From: an uncultured SAR116 cluster alpha proteobacterium | GTDB lineage: Bacteria; Pseudomonadota; Alphaproteobacteria; Puniceispirillales; Marisalimonadaceae | Assembly (NCBI GenBank): GCA_902625215.1 | Contig: CACOAO010000008.1 | Coordinates: forward strand, 1-64,000 | DNA length: 64,000 nucleotides | Direction: 5' to 3' | In this document: positions 9,222 through 18,978 of the stretch, piece after piece | Layout of the letters: each line of letters begins with the position of its first letter | Numbering within the stretch: the stretch's first letter is position 1 | The notes under the pieces: model-generated | Seen by the model: only the letters and a program-made list of their open reading frames with translations | What the model was told of the DNA's origin: nothing | Databases searched by the model: none | Translations under genes and position numbers: made by a program

Positions 9222-9914
9222 TTAATAATTATTTTTTAAATGCAAAGATATTGCTCTCATTTCTTTGTCAGTTATATTCAATTCTTCAAGACTTTTTAAA
9301 GTATATTCAAAGTACTCTTTGCAACTTCCCAAAAATCCATTTGCTTTTGAAATCATACTAGCTTTAACAGAGGTGTCTTTATCACTAAAATAATTTTTAT
9401 GTTTCTTATCTACTGTAAATGCCAATGACAAAACTATTTTATTGTTGTCTAACTTAGTTTTAAGTAATTTTGGTTTGTAAGCACCTGTCACCATTTCTCT
9501 TTTAAATAAAATGTCTATGTTTTTAATTGCATCATCTCTATTCAGTTTATATGCAGACCCTATACAGGATCCGCCTTTATCTAGCCCAAGCATGAGACCA
9601 GGAGTTTTAAATGATCCTCTTCCTAAATTAGTTTTCATACAGAAGCTTCTATGAAAGCCATAAACTTTTGCCAAATATTGAGCTTCATAATTTATTGTAG
9701 GATTCCATAAAAGGGATCCATAACCAAAAATATATATATCTTCCCCAATACCATCATCAGGTATTATTTTTCTTCTTTCCTTTATTAATTCATTTTTGGT
9801 AAGAACTTTATCACTTCCACTAATACTTTTAATTTTTTCACCTAGCCGGCCTTCATTAATATTTTTCTTTGTGAGTTTTACTAATCCCTTATTTATTTTT
9901 TTTGTTGTTGTCAT
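9222..9914 (-). CDS. ChaC-like glutathione-specific gamma-glutamylcyclotransferase
   Basis: A 230-residue ChaC protein, which degrades glutathione to 5-oxoproline and Cys-Gly in the cytosol. The hallmark FGYGSLLWNP lies at residues 63-72, followed by GFHRSFCM and GRGSFKTPGLMLGL. The catalytic glutamate is E140 in FKREMVTGAY. The first 58 residues are a basic leader with no clear domain. It sits 4 bases before the MscS gene, downstream of it on the same strand, so the two could share a transcript. Together with gshA at 39203 it suggests active glutathione turnover. Confidence 0.88.
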   Translation of the reverse strand: MTTTKKINKGLVKLTKKNINEGRLGEKIKSISGSDKVLTKNELIKERRKIIPDDGIGEDIYIFGYGSLLWNPTINYEAQYLAKVYGFHRSFCMKTNLGRGSFKTPGLMLGLDKGGSCIGSAYKLNRDDAIKNIDILFKREMVTGAYKPKLLKTKLDNNKIVLSLAFTVDKKHKNYFSDKDTSVKASMISKANGFLGSCKEYFEYTLKSLEELNITDKEMRAISLHLKNNY

Positions 9915-9918
9915 TAAA

Positions 9919-10755
9919 CTAAATTTTTGAGTTAATTACTCGATGTGGATATGGAATTTCTATCCCTGCTTTGTCAAGCGCAGGCTTTAGTTTACGCATT
10001 AAATCTGTATAAAGAGCATACCAATCTTTTGTATGTGAATATAATCTTAATCTTACCACTATAGCGCTATCGTCATATTTCATAACTAAAAATTGTGGTT
10101 CTTTAGGTTTGCTTAATACTCTTTCATCATCTGCTAAATTTAATAAAGTTTCGGAGGCTAAATCTAAATTTGTATCATAATGTATTCCAATATCAACGTC
10201 TATTCTTCTTGTTTCATAATGTGAATGATTAGTAATTGTGCTATTCCAAATACTTGAGTTAGGTATCGATACATAAACATTGTCAAAAGTATCAATGATA
10301 GTTGTAAAAAGACCTACCTCTTTTATTGTTCCAGAAATGTTTCCTGTTTCTACCCAATCACCTGTATTAAAGGGTCTTAATAATAATAACATAACTCCGG
10401 CAGCCACATTTGATAATGTTCCCTGGAGAGCTAATCCAATTGCTAAACCTGCAGCACCTAGAACAGCAATGATCGAGGTTGTTTGAACTCCGAATTGTCC
10501 CAAAACAGCTATAATTGTAATAATAATTATTCCGTATCTAATTATGTTTCCAATTATCGGGACTATAAGGGGATCAATTTTTTTTATACGACTTAAATTT
10601 TTTCGTGCAATTTGACTAAGTTTACCTGCAAAATAGAAACCTAGTATAAGTATTAATGTAGCACCTAAAACTTGGCCTGCGTAAGAAACAAAAATTTGAA
10701 TTGAGCTATTTATAAGGTTTGAAATAATTTCAAAATTGATACTCATTTTATCCAT
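9919..10755 (-). CDS. mscS: Small-conductance mechanosensitive channel, MscS family
   Basis: An inner-membrane channel that opens under membrane tension to release solutes in hypo-osmotic shock. At about 278 residues it is close to the 286-residue E. coli MscS. Three N-terminal membrane segments end in the Gly/Ala-rich pore helix (AVLGAAGLAIGLALQG), followed by the beta domain segment RPFNTGDWVE and a cytoplasmic alpha/beta domain. A start at 10782 would add nine residues. I chose the ATG at 10755 because a strong GGAGGT sits at 10765-10770, about nine bases before it. The chaC-like gene follows closely on the same strand. Confidence 0.93.
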   Translation of the reverse strand: MDKMSINFEIISNLINSSIQIFVSYAGQVLGATLILILGFYFAGKLSQIARKNLSRIKKIDPLIVPIIGNIIRYGIIIITIIAVLGQFGVQTTSIIAVLGAAGLAIGLALQGTLSNVAAGVMLLLLRPFNTGDWVETGNISGTIKEVGLFTTIIDTFDNVYVSIPNSSIWNSTITNHSHYETRRIDVDIGIHYDTNLDLASETLLNLADDERVLSKPKEPQFLVMKYDDSAIVVRLRLYSHTKDWYALYTDLMRKLKPALDKAGIEIPYPHRVINSKI

Positions 10756-10912
10756 TAAAAATTGACCTCCGCGATTATTCAAATTAATACTTTTTGTTTT
10801 TTATTACTATTTCATATTATGAAGTTATATATAATAAAAATAATTACAAAGAGTATAAAATTATTTATATATCAACTTGAGTTTGAAAACTTAATATGGT
10901 TATAACATTCCT

Positions 10913-11899
10913 ATGAAGATTATTAAATGGAAAATTGGTGACAATTCGCCTCTTCTGAAAGAGCAATTAGCTGTTGCTATTGGAAATTTTGACGGTATTC
11001 ACCAAGGGCATATTAAACTTTTAAATGAATGCAAGCTTGAAGCAAGAGCTAATAATCTATCTTTTGGAGTTGTAACATTTGATCCTCACCCGAGAGATTT
11101 TTTCAATCCTAAAAATCCTTCTTTTAAGTTACTGGACGCCGAAGAAAAAGAGACATTGTTAAGTGAAATTGGTGTTAAGCATCTTATAATTATTGAATTT
11201 AACGAACAATTGAAAAATTGTAATTGTGAGGATTTTTTATCACAAATTTTAAAAGAAAATTTTAATATTGTAAAAATGTTTGCAGGCTCAAACTTTAAAT
11301 TTGGAAAAAACAGAGAAGGTAGTATTGAAAACACAAAAAGTTTTGCAAATAGTCTTGGATTACAACTTGTTTCTGTGGATTTGAAGCAAACAAATTCTTT
11401 AAGTGAAAAAGAAAATGAAATAATCAGTTCCCAAAAAATAAGAAAGTTGATTCAAAATGGACAATTGAAACCAGCTAATGATCTTCTTGGCAGAAATTGG
11501 TGCATAACAGGTACGGTGGAAAAAGGAAAACAGCAGGGAAGAGAAATTGGATTTCCAACAGCAAATGTAAGTTTAAAAAATTTTTTAAAGCCACCACTAG
11601 GTGTGTATGTTTCTAGAGTAAAATTAATTAGTAGTAAAAATTCTGAAATTTGTAATGATTGGTTGCCTTCTATATCAAATGTAGGTACAAGACCTACGGT
11701 TTTAGGCAATTCTATTAATTTAGAAACTCATATAATTAATTTTAAACAAAATAATTTTAATACAAACTTATATGAAAAAAGAATAAAGGTTGAACTTATT
11801 GAATTTTTAAGACCTGAAAAAAAATTCGAATCTTTATCTGAACTTCAAAAGCAAATTAAGGTTGATACTAAAAGGGCATGCGAATTTCATAAATTATGA
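10913..11899 (+). CDS. ribF: Bifunctional riboflavin kinase / FAD synthetase
   Basis: Converts riboflavin to FMN and then FAD. The N-terminal nucleotidyltransferase half shows GNFDGIHQGHIKLL (HxGH-type motif) near residues 27-40. The C-terminal kinase half shows GREIGFPTANVSL and a late DLL-type core. The length of 328 aa is slightly above the usual 310. I see no FMN riboswitch upstream; the 130 bases before the start are plain AT-rich DNA. It heads a same-strand run with ileS, lspA, the DUF3035 lipoprotein gene and mutL, which is a common proteobacterial order for ribF-ileS-lspA. Confidence 0.96.
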   Translation: MKIIKWKIGDNSPLLKEQLAVAIGNFDGIHQGHIKLLNECKLEARANNLSFGVVTFDPHPRDFFNPKNPSFKLLDAEEKETLLSEIGVKHLIIIEFNEQLKNCNCEDFLSQILKENFNIVKMFAGSNFKFGKNREGSIENTKSFANSLGLQLVSVDLKQTNSLSEKENEIISSQKIRKLIQNGQLKPANDLLGRNWCITGTVEKGKQQGREIGFPTANVSLKNFLKPPLGVYVSRVKLISSKNSEICNDWLPSISNVGTRPTVLGNSINLETHIINFKQNNFNTNLYEKRIKVELIEFLRPEKKFESLSELQKQIKVDTKRACEFHKL

Positions 11900-11937
11900 A
11901 ATAAAAATTAATAATTGATTTATACAGAGATAATTTA

Positions 11938-14709
11938 ATGACTGATTATAAAGACACCGTTTATTTACCAAAAACTGATTTTTCTATGAGAGCTGGTCTA
12001 CCTACCAAAGAGCCACAAATAATGAAATTATGGGAAGAAACTAAATTGTTTAAAAAGTTAAGAGAGCAAAGAAAAAATTCTAAGCCTTTTATACTTCATG
12101 ACGGTCCTCCATATGCGAATGGTAATCTGCACATCGGTCATGCTCTAAATAAAATCATTAAGGATGTAATAAATAGATCTCAATCTATGCTTGGTAAGAA
12201 TGCAAATTACGTTCCTGGATGGGATTGCCATGGATTGCCGATTGAATGGAAAATAGAGGAAAATTATAGAAAAAAGAAGAAAAATAAAGATGAAGTTCCA
12301 ATCGTGGAATTCAGAAAAGAATGTCGTGATTTTGCTGCTAAATGGATGGATGTTCAGTCTGAAGAATTTCAAAGATTAGGTGTATATGGCGATTGGGAAG
12401 ATCCATACTCAACTATGAAATTTGAATCTGAAGCAACAATAATGTCTGAAATAGGTAAATTTCTTATGAATGGAAGTCTATATAGAGGAATTAAGCCTGT
12501 AATGTGGTCCCCTGTTGAAAAAACTGCTTTAGCAGAGGCAGAGATTGAATATCATGATCATTTAAGCACCACTATTTTCGCAAGATTTCCGGTTAAAAAA
12601 ACTTCATTAGATATAATAAGTAACTTTGAAATTATAATTTGGACAACTACACCTTGGACTATGCCAGGTAATAGAGCTGTAGCTTATGGTAAGGATATTG
12701 ATTATTCACTAATCGAAATTACTAGTGTAGGCGAAAATTCTTTAGCAAAAATAAGCGATAAAATTGTTATTGCTGAAGAATTGGTGGAAGATGTAATGAA
12801 AGAAATTTCTGTCTTAAGTTTTAATTCTTTAAAAACTCTCAAGGGAAGTGATTTTGAGGGAACAGTTTTAGAACATCCATTAAATAAATATGGTTATGAG
12901 CATGAGGTTTTATTATTAGAAGCTGACTTTGTTACAATTGATCAAGGTACTGGATTTGTTCATATAGCTCCAGGTCACGGTGCAGATGATTTTGAACTTG
13001 GAAGACAAAATAATTTACCAATACCGGAAACTGTTTCAGATAATGGAATATTAAATAATGATTTACCTTTATTAGGAGGGCTACGTGTTTTAAAGGATAA
13101 TGAGATCATTGCTGATATTATGTCTGAGCATAATGCCTTGATCGGAAGAGGTAAATTAAATCATTCATATCCACATAGTTGGAGATCAAAAGCTCCCCTT
13201 GTTTTTAGAACAACACCTCAATGGTTTATATCAATGACAACTAATAATTTAAGAGATATTTCTTTAAAAGCTTTGTCACAAACAACTTTTTATCCTCCTC
13301 AGGGTCAAAATCGTTTAACTAAAATGATAGAAGATAGACCTGATTGGTGTATATCTAGGCAAAGAGCATGGGGTGTACCTCTTGCAATATTTGTAAATAA
13401 AAAAACTCAAGAGCCATTAAGAGATAAAGAAGTATTAGATAGAATTGTCGAGGCCTTCAAAACTGATGGAGCAGATGCTTGGTTTGAAAAACCTTCTTCT
13501 TATTTTCTTGGATCAAATTATAATCCAGAAGATTTTGATGCAGTTACTGATATTGCAGATGTTTGGTTTGATTCTGGTTCTACCCACTCATTTGTATTAG
13601 AGGAAAGGGAAGACTTATTTTGGCCAGCTTCTCTATATCTTGAAGGCACAGATCAACATAGAGGATGGTTTCACTCTTCATTACTAGAAAGTTGTGGTAC
13701 AAGGGGACGTGCTCCGTATGACGCAGTGTTAACACATGGTTTTGTTTTAGACCAACAAGGAAGGAAGATGTCAAAATCTCTTGGTAACATTACTGCACCT
13801 CAAAAAGTAATTAATGAGTTTGGTGCTGACATTCTTCGTTTATGGGTAGTTGGCTCAGATTACTATGATGATCTTAGAATTGGAAAAGAAATTTTAGTAA
13901 GACATTCTGATCATTATAGAAGACTAAGAAATACACTAAGATATCTGTTGGGTGCATTAAATGAATTTAATGAAAAAGAAAAAGTAAATTTTACCGAAAT
14001 GCCAGAATTAGAACAATGGGTTCTCCATAGAGTTTCTGAATTGAGTGATAAAATACTAAAGAATACAGAAATTTTCAATCTCCACGATATTTACTTAGAC
14101 ATTCATAATTTCTGTACTATAGATTTATCAGCTTTTTACTTTGATATCAGAAAAGACACATTATACTGTGAAGATCCAAATAGTGTTGAAAGAAGATCTT
14201 GTAGAACTGTAATGGATATTTTATTTCAATCATTAACTACATGGTTAGCCCCAATCATTTGCTTTACTGCAGAGGAAGCTTGGCAAAGTAGATACAGAGA
14301 CAAAGAAAATTCAGTCCATTTGCAAACTTATTATCAAGCTAAAAAAGATTGGAAAAACTCTCAAATTGGTAAAAAATGGTCACAGATTAGGGAATTAAGA
14401 TCAGTCGTTACATCATCTATTGAAGAAAAAAGAAAAGATGGAATGTTAGGTTCCAGTTTGCAGGCAAAGGTTACAATAGAGGCAAATGAAGACTCTTATA
14501 AATTACTTCAAGACGTAAATCTTTCAGAGACTTTCATTTGTTCTGATGTACAAATGAATTTAAACAAAAATTTGTCTGAAGCAAAAGTTAAGGTAAAAGT
14601 AGAACTGGCATCTGGAGGAAAATGTATGAGATGCTGGAAGATAGTTCCAGAAGTTAAAGATAATATTGAACTATGTAATAGGTGTACAAGGGTACTTAAA
14701 TTAAATTAA
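11938..14709 (+). CDS. ileS: Isoleucyl-tRNA synthetase
   Basis: A class I aminoacyl-tRNA synthetase of 923 residues. The ATP-binding signatures are HIGH at 65-68 (in NGNLHIGHAL) and KMSKS near residue 610 (in GRKMSKSLGN). The editing domain lies between them, with the threonine-rich IIWTTTPWTMPGN typical of Ile/Val/Leu enzymes. The C-terminus carries a zinc-binding Cys4 set, KCMRCWK and LCNRC, typical of the bacterial mupirocin-sensitive type of IleS. ribF ends 38 bases upstream, and lspA begins right after the stop. Confidence 0.98.
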   Translation: MTDYKDTVYLPKTDFSMRAGLPTKEPQIMKLWEETKLFKKLREQRKNSKPFILHDGPPYANGNLHIGHALNKIIKDVINRSQSMLGKNANYVPGWDCHGLPIEWKIEENYRKKKKNKDEVPIVEFRKECRDFAAKWMDVQSEEFQRLGVYGDWEDPYSTMKFESEATIMSEIGKFLMNGSLYRGIKPVMWSPVEKTALAEAEIEYHDHLSTTIFARFPVKKTSLDIISNFEIIIWTTTPWTMPGNRAVAYGKDIDYSLIEITSVGENSLAKISDKIVIAEELVEDVMKEISVLSFNSLKTLKGSDFEGTVLEHPLNKYGYEHEVLLLEADFVTIDQGTGFVHIAPGHGADDFELGRQNNLPIPETVSDNGILNNDLPLLGGLRVLKDNEIIADIMSEHNALIGRGKLNHSYPHSWRSKAPLVFRTTPQWFISMTTNNLRDISLKALSQTTFYPPQGQNRLTKMIEDRPDWCISRQRAWGVPLAIFVNKKTQEPLRDKEVLDRIVEAFKTDGADAWFEKPSSYFLGSNYNPEDFDAVTDIADVWFDSGSTHSFVLEEREDLFWPASLYLEGTDQHRGWFHSSLLESCGTRGRAPYDAVLTHGFVLDQQGRKMSKSLGNITAPQKVINEFGADILRLWVVGSDYYDDLRIGKEILVRHSDHYRRLRNTLRYLLGALNEFNEKEKVNFTEMPELEQWVLHRVSELSDKILKNTEIFNLHDIYLDIHNFCTIDLSAFYFDIRKDTLYCEDPNSVERRSCRTVMDILFQSLTTWLAPIICFTAEEAWQSRYRDKENSVHLQTYYQAKKDWKNSQIGKKWSQIRELRSVVTSSIEEKRKDGMLGSSLQAKVTIEANEDSYKLLQDVNLSETFICSDVQMNLNKNLSEAKVKVKVELASGGKCMRCWKIVPEVKDNIELCNRCTRVLKLN

Positions 14710-15198
14710 ATGAAAAAAAATTTTGGTATTTTTAATCTTCTCTTGATATTTTTGGTTTTTATATTTTTTGATTATGTCACAAAATTATGGGCAATTGAAA
14801 ATCTCTTTATAAAATATCGTTCAATTGAATTGACATCTTTTTTATCAATGACACCAGTTTGGAATAGTGGCATTTCCTTTGGTTTTTTTCAAAATTCAGG
14901 AGAAATAGGGAGGTATGGTTTCACTATCTTTGCTTTTTTAGTTAGTTTTTGGCTAATTTATTCTTCTTTTAAATTACCAAGATATTCATCTTTGGGGTTT
15001 ATTCTTATCGCTAGTGGTGCAATTGGCAACGCTATTGATAGAATATTGTATGGTAAAGTAGTAGATTTTATAGATTTTCATATTAAAGATTTACACTGGC
15101 CAGCATTCAATCTTGCTGATACAATAATTTTCATAGGGGCTGTGTTGTTTCTTTATAATCAATTTTTTACGACAGAAAGAATGTACTATGAAAAATAA
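14710..15198 (+). CDS. lspA: Lipoprotein signal peptidase (signal peptidase II)
   Basis: Inner-membrane aspartyl protease that cleaves the signal peptide of prolipoproteins after lipid attachment. It has 162 residues with four predicted membrane segments. The catalytic aspartates are in GNAIDRILYGKVVDFIDFH and FNLADTIIF, and an upstream WNSGISFGFF segment replaces the usual N-x-G-x-A/S-F-G. The ATG directly follows the ileS stop with no gap, implying translational coupling. It overlaps by 11 bases the next gene, itself a lipoprotein and so a likely substrate. Confidence 0.96.
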   Translation: MKKNFGIFNLLLIFLVFIFFDYVTKLWAIENLFIKYRSIELTSFLSMTPVWNSGISFGFFQNSGEIGRYGFTIFAFLVSFWLIYSSFKLPRYSSLGFILIASGAIGNAIDRILYGKVVDFIDFHIKDLHWPAFNLADTIIFIGAVLFLYNQFFTTERMYYEK

Positions 15199-15706
15199 AT
15201 TTTTGATAATATTCTTTTTTTTGCTTGCTCTAGGTATATTATCTAGTTGTTCTGATCTTAGAAAAGCTGTTGGTACTGAAAAAGTAATTCCAGATGAATT
15301 TTCTGTGGCTGTAACTCCTTCTCTTTTAATTCCACCTGGCTACAACATAGATCCTAAATTTGTTAAAAGTAATGATTTAAACGCAACTGAAATTGATTTA
15401 AATTTAAGTAAAGAAATTGATATTAGAGATAAGAAAGACGCAAATAGTTTTAGTCAAATATTTAATACAAAAAATATTCCAAAAGATATTAGAAAATTAG
15501 TTGATGAAGAAACACTTGGTATTTCTCTAGGTGAAAGGTCAGGAATTGACATTTTATTTGGAAATATTCCTAAAACAGGTGTAGTTATTGATCCTAAAAA
15601 AGAATCTATTAGAATCAGGGAAAATAAGTCATTAAAACAAACTATTAATTCAAACCCTTCCCCAGCAGTAGATATTAACTCAGGAAAGCCTTTACTAATA
15701 AAATAA
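15188..15706 (+). CDS. DUF3035-type lipoprotein
   Basis: A 172-residue lipoprotein. Residues 1-20 are a hydrophobic signal ending in LSS-C21, a clear lipobox. The mature part begins CSDLRKAVGTEK and contains PDEFSVAVTPSLLIPPGY, the pattern I associate with the alphaproteobacterial DUF3035 family found next to lspA. Function is unknown. The rest is low in complexity and polar, with no enzymatic motif. The ORF overlaps lspA by 11 bases and precedes mutL by 13, so it is clearly part of the operon. Confidence 0.75.
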   Translation: MKNKFLIIFFFLLALGILSSCSDLRKAVGTEKVIPDEFSVAVTPSLLIPPGYNIDPKFVKSNDLNATEIDLNLSKEIDIRDKKDANSFSQIFNTKNIPKDIRKLVDEETLGISLGERSGIDILFGNIPKTGVVIDPKKESIRIRENKSLKQTINSNPSPAVDINSGKPLLIK

Positions 15707-15719
15707 TTAGGTGAAAAAT

Positions 15720-17516
15720 ATGGAAATAAAAAGGCTTCCACAAAATCTTATTAATCAAATAGCAGCCGGAGAGGTAGTAGAAAGACCTTCATCTGCATTA
15801 AAAGAATTAATTGAAAATTCTTTAGATGCTAATGCAACGCAAATAGATATTTTAGCAGATAATGGTGGAAAAAATTTAATTTCAGTAGCTGATAATGGTA
15901 TTGGAATTCAAAAAGAACAAATTCCACTTGCAGTAGAACGGCATGCTACATCAAAATTATCTGATAATTCTCTACATAAAATAAAATATTTAGGTTTTAG
16001 AGGGGAAGCTCTGCCTTCAATAGCTGCCGTAAGTGAATTAAACTTGCAGTCAAAATATATTGAATCTAACCAAGCTTGGTCACTAGATATTATCGCTGGA
16101 GATTTCAACGATGTTTACCCATCCTCACTAGAAACAGGCACTAAAGTATCTATAAAAAATTTATTCTTTGCTACCCCAGCTAGGCTGAAATTTTTAAAAT
16201 CTTCACAAGTTGAGAAAAGTTATTGTCATCAAGTTATCTTAAAAATGGCTTTGGTAAATCCTTATACAGGTTTTAATTTTAAAGCTGATGGACGTGAATT
16301 ACTAAATATTAAACCTGAAAACAAATCTGATGAGTCGTATTTAAATAGGATTAAGACCTTAATGGGATCAAATTTTTCAAATGAAGCGATAAAAATTGAG
16401 AATTTAAAGCAAATAACAGGTTCAAAATTTGCAAAAATACACGGCTTTATTGGATTACCAACATTAAATAAATCAAATTATAATCAACAACATTTATTCA
16501 TAAATGGAAGATCAGTCCAGGACAGAAACCTTTCGGGTGCAATACGGTCAGCTTACAGAGATACTCTTCCAAAAGGAAGATTTCCAGTTTTTTGTTTGTT
16601 TATTGAAGTGCCATCAGATTTTATTGATGTCAACGTTCACCCAGGAAAAACAGAGGTAAGATTTCAAGACAACGCTCTTATCAGAAGTTTATTAGTAGGT
16701 TCAATTAGTCGAGAATTAAATTCAAATTTTTTTCAAACAACGAGTGAAATTTCTAGAGAAGCTCTTGATAGATTTTCTAAAGATGAAATATTTAACAATA
16801 CTAATGATAATGTTCTTAATTATAACAAAGGCATTAAACAAACATTTTTTAATAATTTTGAAGTTAAACCTTTAAAAAAATTGTTAAAACAAGACGAATT
16901 TGAAAATAAATCAATTCAAACTATTGAGAATAAGAGTTTCCCCCTAGGTGCTGCGCTAGGACAATTTAATAAAAATTATATAATATCACAAAATTCCAAT
17001 GGTATTGTGATAATTGACCAACACGCAGCACATGAGAGATTAACATTAGAAAAAATGAAATTTGCACAAAGGAATAAATCAATTGAAAGACAAATATTAC
17101 TGCTTCCGGAAGTTATAAATCTTGAACCAGTTCCACTAGAGGTAATAAAAGAAAATATTGAACTGTTGGCAGATATAGGTTTTATAATAGAACCTTTTGG
17201 TGAGGGTGCAGTTGTTGTAAGAGAAATTCCAGCTTTGTTAGGAGATGTTGATATAAAACAGATAATTATTGATTTAGGAGATGATCTGTCTGCATCTGGG
17301 CTGCCTTCTTCTTATCTAGCTAAAATTGATCTTATATTAGGTAATATTGCATGCCATAGATCAGTAAGATCAGGACGTAATTTAAATGAATTTGAAATGA
17401 ACCAATTACTAAGAGAAATGGAAAAAACACCAAATTCTGGACAATGTAATCATGGTAGACCTACATCTATTAGTCTATCACTCAAGGATATTGAGAAATT
17501 ATTCAATAGAACTTGA
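15720..17516 (+). CDS. mutL: DNA mismatch repair protein MutL
   Basis: Couples MutS mismatch recognition to strand excision. The N-terminal GHKL ATPase motifs are ELIENSLDANA (motif I, E32), DNGIGI and HATSKL, GFRGEALPSIAA and GTKVSIKNLFFATPAR. The C-terminal half carries DQHAAHERLTLE near residue 434, which fits the DQHA(x)2E(x)4E endonuclease motif, so this should be a nicking MutL of a system without MutH. The frame could open at GTG 15711, but the ATG at 15720 is preceded by AGGTGA at 15709-15714, which reads as its ribosome-binding site. The 3' end overlaps the convergent rsmD by 18 bases. Confidence 0.96.
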   Translation: MEIKRLPQNLINQIAAGEVVERPSSALKELIENSLDANATQIDILADNGGKNLISVADNGIGIQKEQIPLAVERHATSKLSDNSLHKIKYLGFRGEALPSIAAVSELNLQSKYIESNQAWSLDIIAGDFNDVYPSSLETGTKVSIKNLFFATPARLKFLKSSQVEKSYCHQVILKMALVNPYTGFNFKADGRELLNIKPENKSDESYLNRIKTLMGSNFSNEAIKIENLKQITGSKFAKIHGFIGLPTLNKSNYNQQHLFINGRSVQDRNLSGAIRSAYRDTLPKGRFPVFCLFIEVPSDFIDVNVHPGKTEVRFQDNALIRSLLVGSISRELNSNFFQTTSEISREALDRFSKDEIFNNTNDNVLNYNKGIKQTFFNNFEVKPLKKLLKQDEFENKSIQTIENKSFPLGAALGQFNKNYIISQNSNGIVIIDQHAAHERLTLEKMKFAQRNKSIERQILLLPEVINLEPVPLEVIKENIELLADIGFIIEPFGEGAVVVREIPALLGDVDIKQIIIDLGDDLSASGLPSSYLAKIDLILGNIACHRSVRSGRNLNEFEMNQLLREMEKTPNSGQCNHGRPTSISLSLKDIEKLFNRT

Positions 17517-18080
17517 ACATAATTGCTTTAAGATAGTTAATTTTGAATTTCCGTATAATTTTACATCCAAAATCTGATAACCATCATAATTAAAGTTTCC
17601 TGTTTTACTGCTCTCAGCAAAAATATAACTATTTTCATTAATTAGATTTAGTTCCTTCAATGTAAATAAACATTTCTCAATTATATTAGAATTGTATGGT
17701 GGGTCTATTAAAACTATTTGAAAAATTTTATTTATATTTTTAAGTGCTTTTGTTGCCTCATCTTTTATAATTTTAATTTTATTTTGAAATTTATAATCAA
17801 TTTTTAATTTTGAAATATTTTTATAAATTAAATTTATTGATCTATAGTCTTTATCTATAAAATAAACTGATACAGCTCCCCTAGAAAAGGATTCAATCCC
17901 CAATGATCCAGTTCCACTACAAATATCAAGAACGTTACAATCATTAATATTAATCTTATATTTATTTGAGGTGATTATTGAAAAAAGAGACTCTTTTAAT
18001 CTATCAGATGTTGGTCTAATATTATTACCATTCGGCTGTAGAAGCTTTAAACCTTTGTATTTGCCACCTATTATTCTCAT
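17499..18080 (-). CDS. rsmD: 16S rRNA (guanine966-N2)-methyltransferase
   Basis: A SAM-dependent methyltransferase modifying G966 of 16S rRNA in assembled 30S subunits. It has 193 residues. It opens with MRIIGGKYKGLKL, shows RPTSDRLKESLFSI, the SAM-binding loop LDICSGTGSLGIESFSRGA near 51-69, and the catalytic DPPY at 126-129. All are hallmarks of RsmD. It follows the pseudouridine synthase gene by 22 bases on the same strand, a common arrangement, and overlaps mutL tail-to-tail. Confidence 0.94.
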   Translation of the reverse strand: MRIIGGKYKGLKLLQPNGNNIRPTSDRLKESLFSIITSNKYKININDCNVLDICSGTGSLGIESFSRGAVSVYFIDKDYRSINLIYKNISKLKIDYKFQNKIKIIKDEATKALKNINKIFQIVLIDPPYNSNIIEKCLFTLKELNLINENSYIFAESSKTGNFNYDGYQILDVKLYGNSKLTILKQLCSSSIE

Positions 18081-18102
18081 AATATAATCTTAATTTTTAA
18101 AA

Positions 18103-18918
18103 CTATCTTCTATTTTTATTTATCGGCATAGAAAACCCTAATTGATCTCTAAGGATTTTATTCTTAACTTCTTCTACCTCGCCAGAAGCTAGATTTTTAA
18201 TTTGAAAAGGTCCAAAAGATACTCTAATTAAACGATTAACGTTATATCCAAGATGGCTCATGACTCTTCTAACTTCTCTGTTTTTTCCTTCTCTTATACC
18301 CAAAGTAAGCCAAGCATTACTACCTTGCTGTTTGTCTAGTTTAGCATCTATTTTACCATATCTAATGCCATCAACAGTGATTCCATTTTTAAGCAATTCT
18401 AGATCTTTTTTAATTACATATCCATGTACTCTAATTCTATATTTTCGTAACCAGCCAGTTGAAGGCAATTCAAGTTTTCTGGCCAAATCACCATCATTTG
18501 TTAGCAATAACAAACCCTCTGAATCCATATCTAAACGTCCAACAGAAATAAACCTTGTTTCTAACTTTTCTTTTAAATAATCAAAAATTGTTGGTCTATT
18601 TTCTGGATCATAGTTTGTTACTAAATAGCCTCTTTGCTTATGATAAAGCCACAATTTAGTTTCAGCCTTCTTTGGTAAAGGTTGATCATTTACTTTAATT
18701 TGATCTTTTGAAGAAACATTTACTCCACATTCAAATAGAGTTTTGTTGTTAACTTTTACCACGCCCTTTGTAATTAAACGCTCTGCTTCTCTTCTAGAAC
18801 ATAAACCTGATCTTGCAATAACTTTCGCTATCCTATTGGTCTTAGTGTTAGATGAGACTATTTCTGAATTAATGTTTTCAGATGGTTTTGTATTAATTTT
18901 TTTGTAAATATTTTTCAT
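18103..18918 (-). CDS. rluB: rRNA pseudouridine synthase, RsuA/RluB family
   Basis: Isomerises uridine to pseudouridine in ribosomal RNA. A lysine-rich leader of about 27 residues precedes an S4 RNA-binding domain (RIAKVIARSGLCSRREAERL, from residue 29). The catalytic domain has GRLDMDSEGLLLLTNDG with the nucleophile at D130, and it ends in the SLGxxVxRLxR-type segment of the family. RluB (U2605 of 23S) is the commonest member in alphaproteobacteria, but RluE/RluF-type specificity cannot be excluded by eye. It lies upstream of rsmD, and 60 bases separate it from the divergent tadA. Confidence 0.88.
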   Translation of the reverse strand: MKNIYKKINTKPSENINSEIVSSNTKTNRIAKVIARSGLCSRREAERLITKGVVKVNNKTLFECGVNVSSKDQIKVNDQPLPKKAETKLWLYHKQRGYLVTNYDPENRPTIFDYLKEKLETRFISVGRLDMDSEGLLLLTNDGDLARKLELPSTGWLRKYRIRVHGYVIKKDLELLKNGITVDGIRYGKIDAKLDKQQGSNAWLTLGIREGKNREVRRVMSHLGYNVNRLIRVSFGPFQIKNLASGEVEEVKNKILRDQLGFSMPINKNRR

Positions 18919-18978
18919 AGTTCTGTATTATAGGTTTTAATAAGTATTAGCAACATTACTAACAACAAGGAAAAGAAT

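Noticed and set aside
10783-10912. An FMN riboswitch upstream of ribF
   Set aside because: The 130 bases are featureless AT-rich sequence without the conserved G-rich segments or paired stems of the RFN element.
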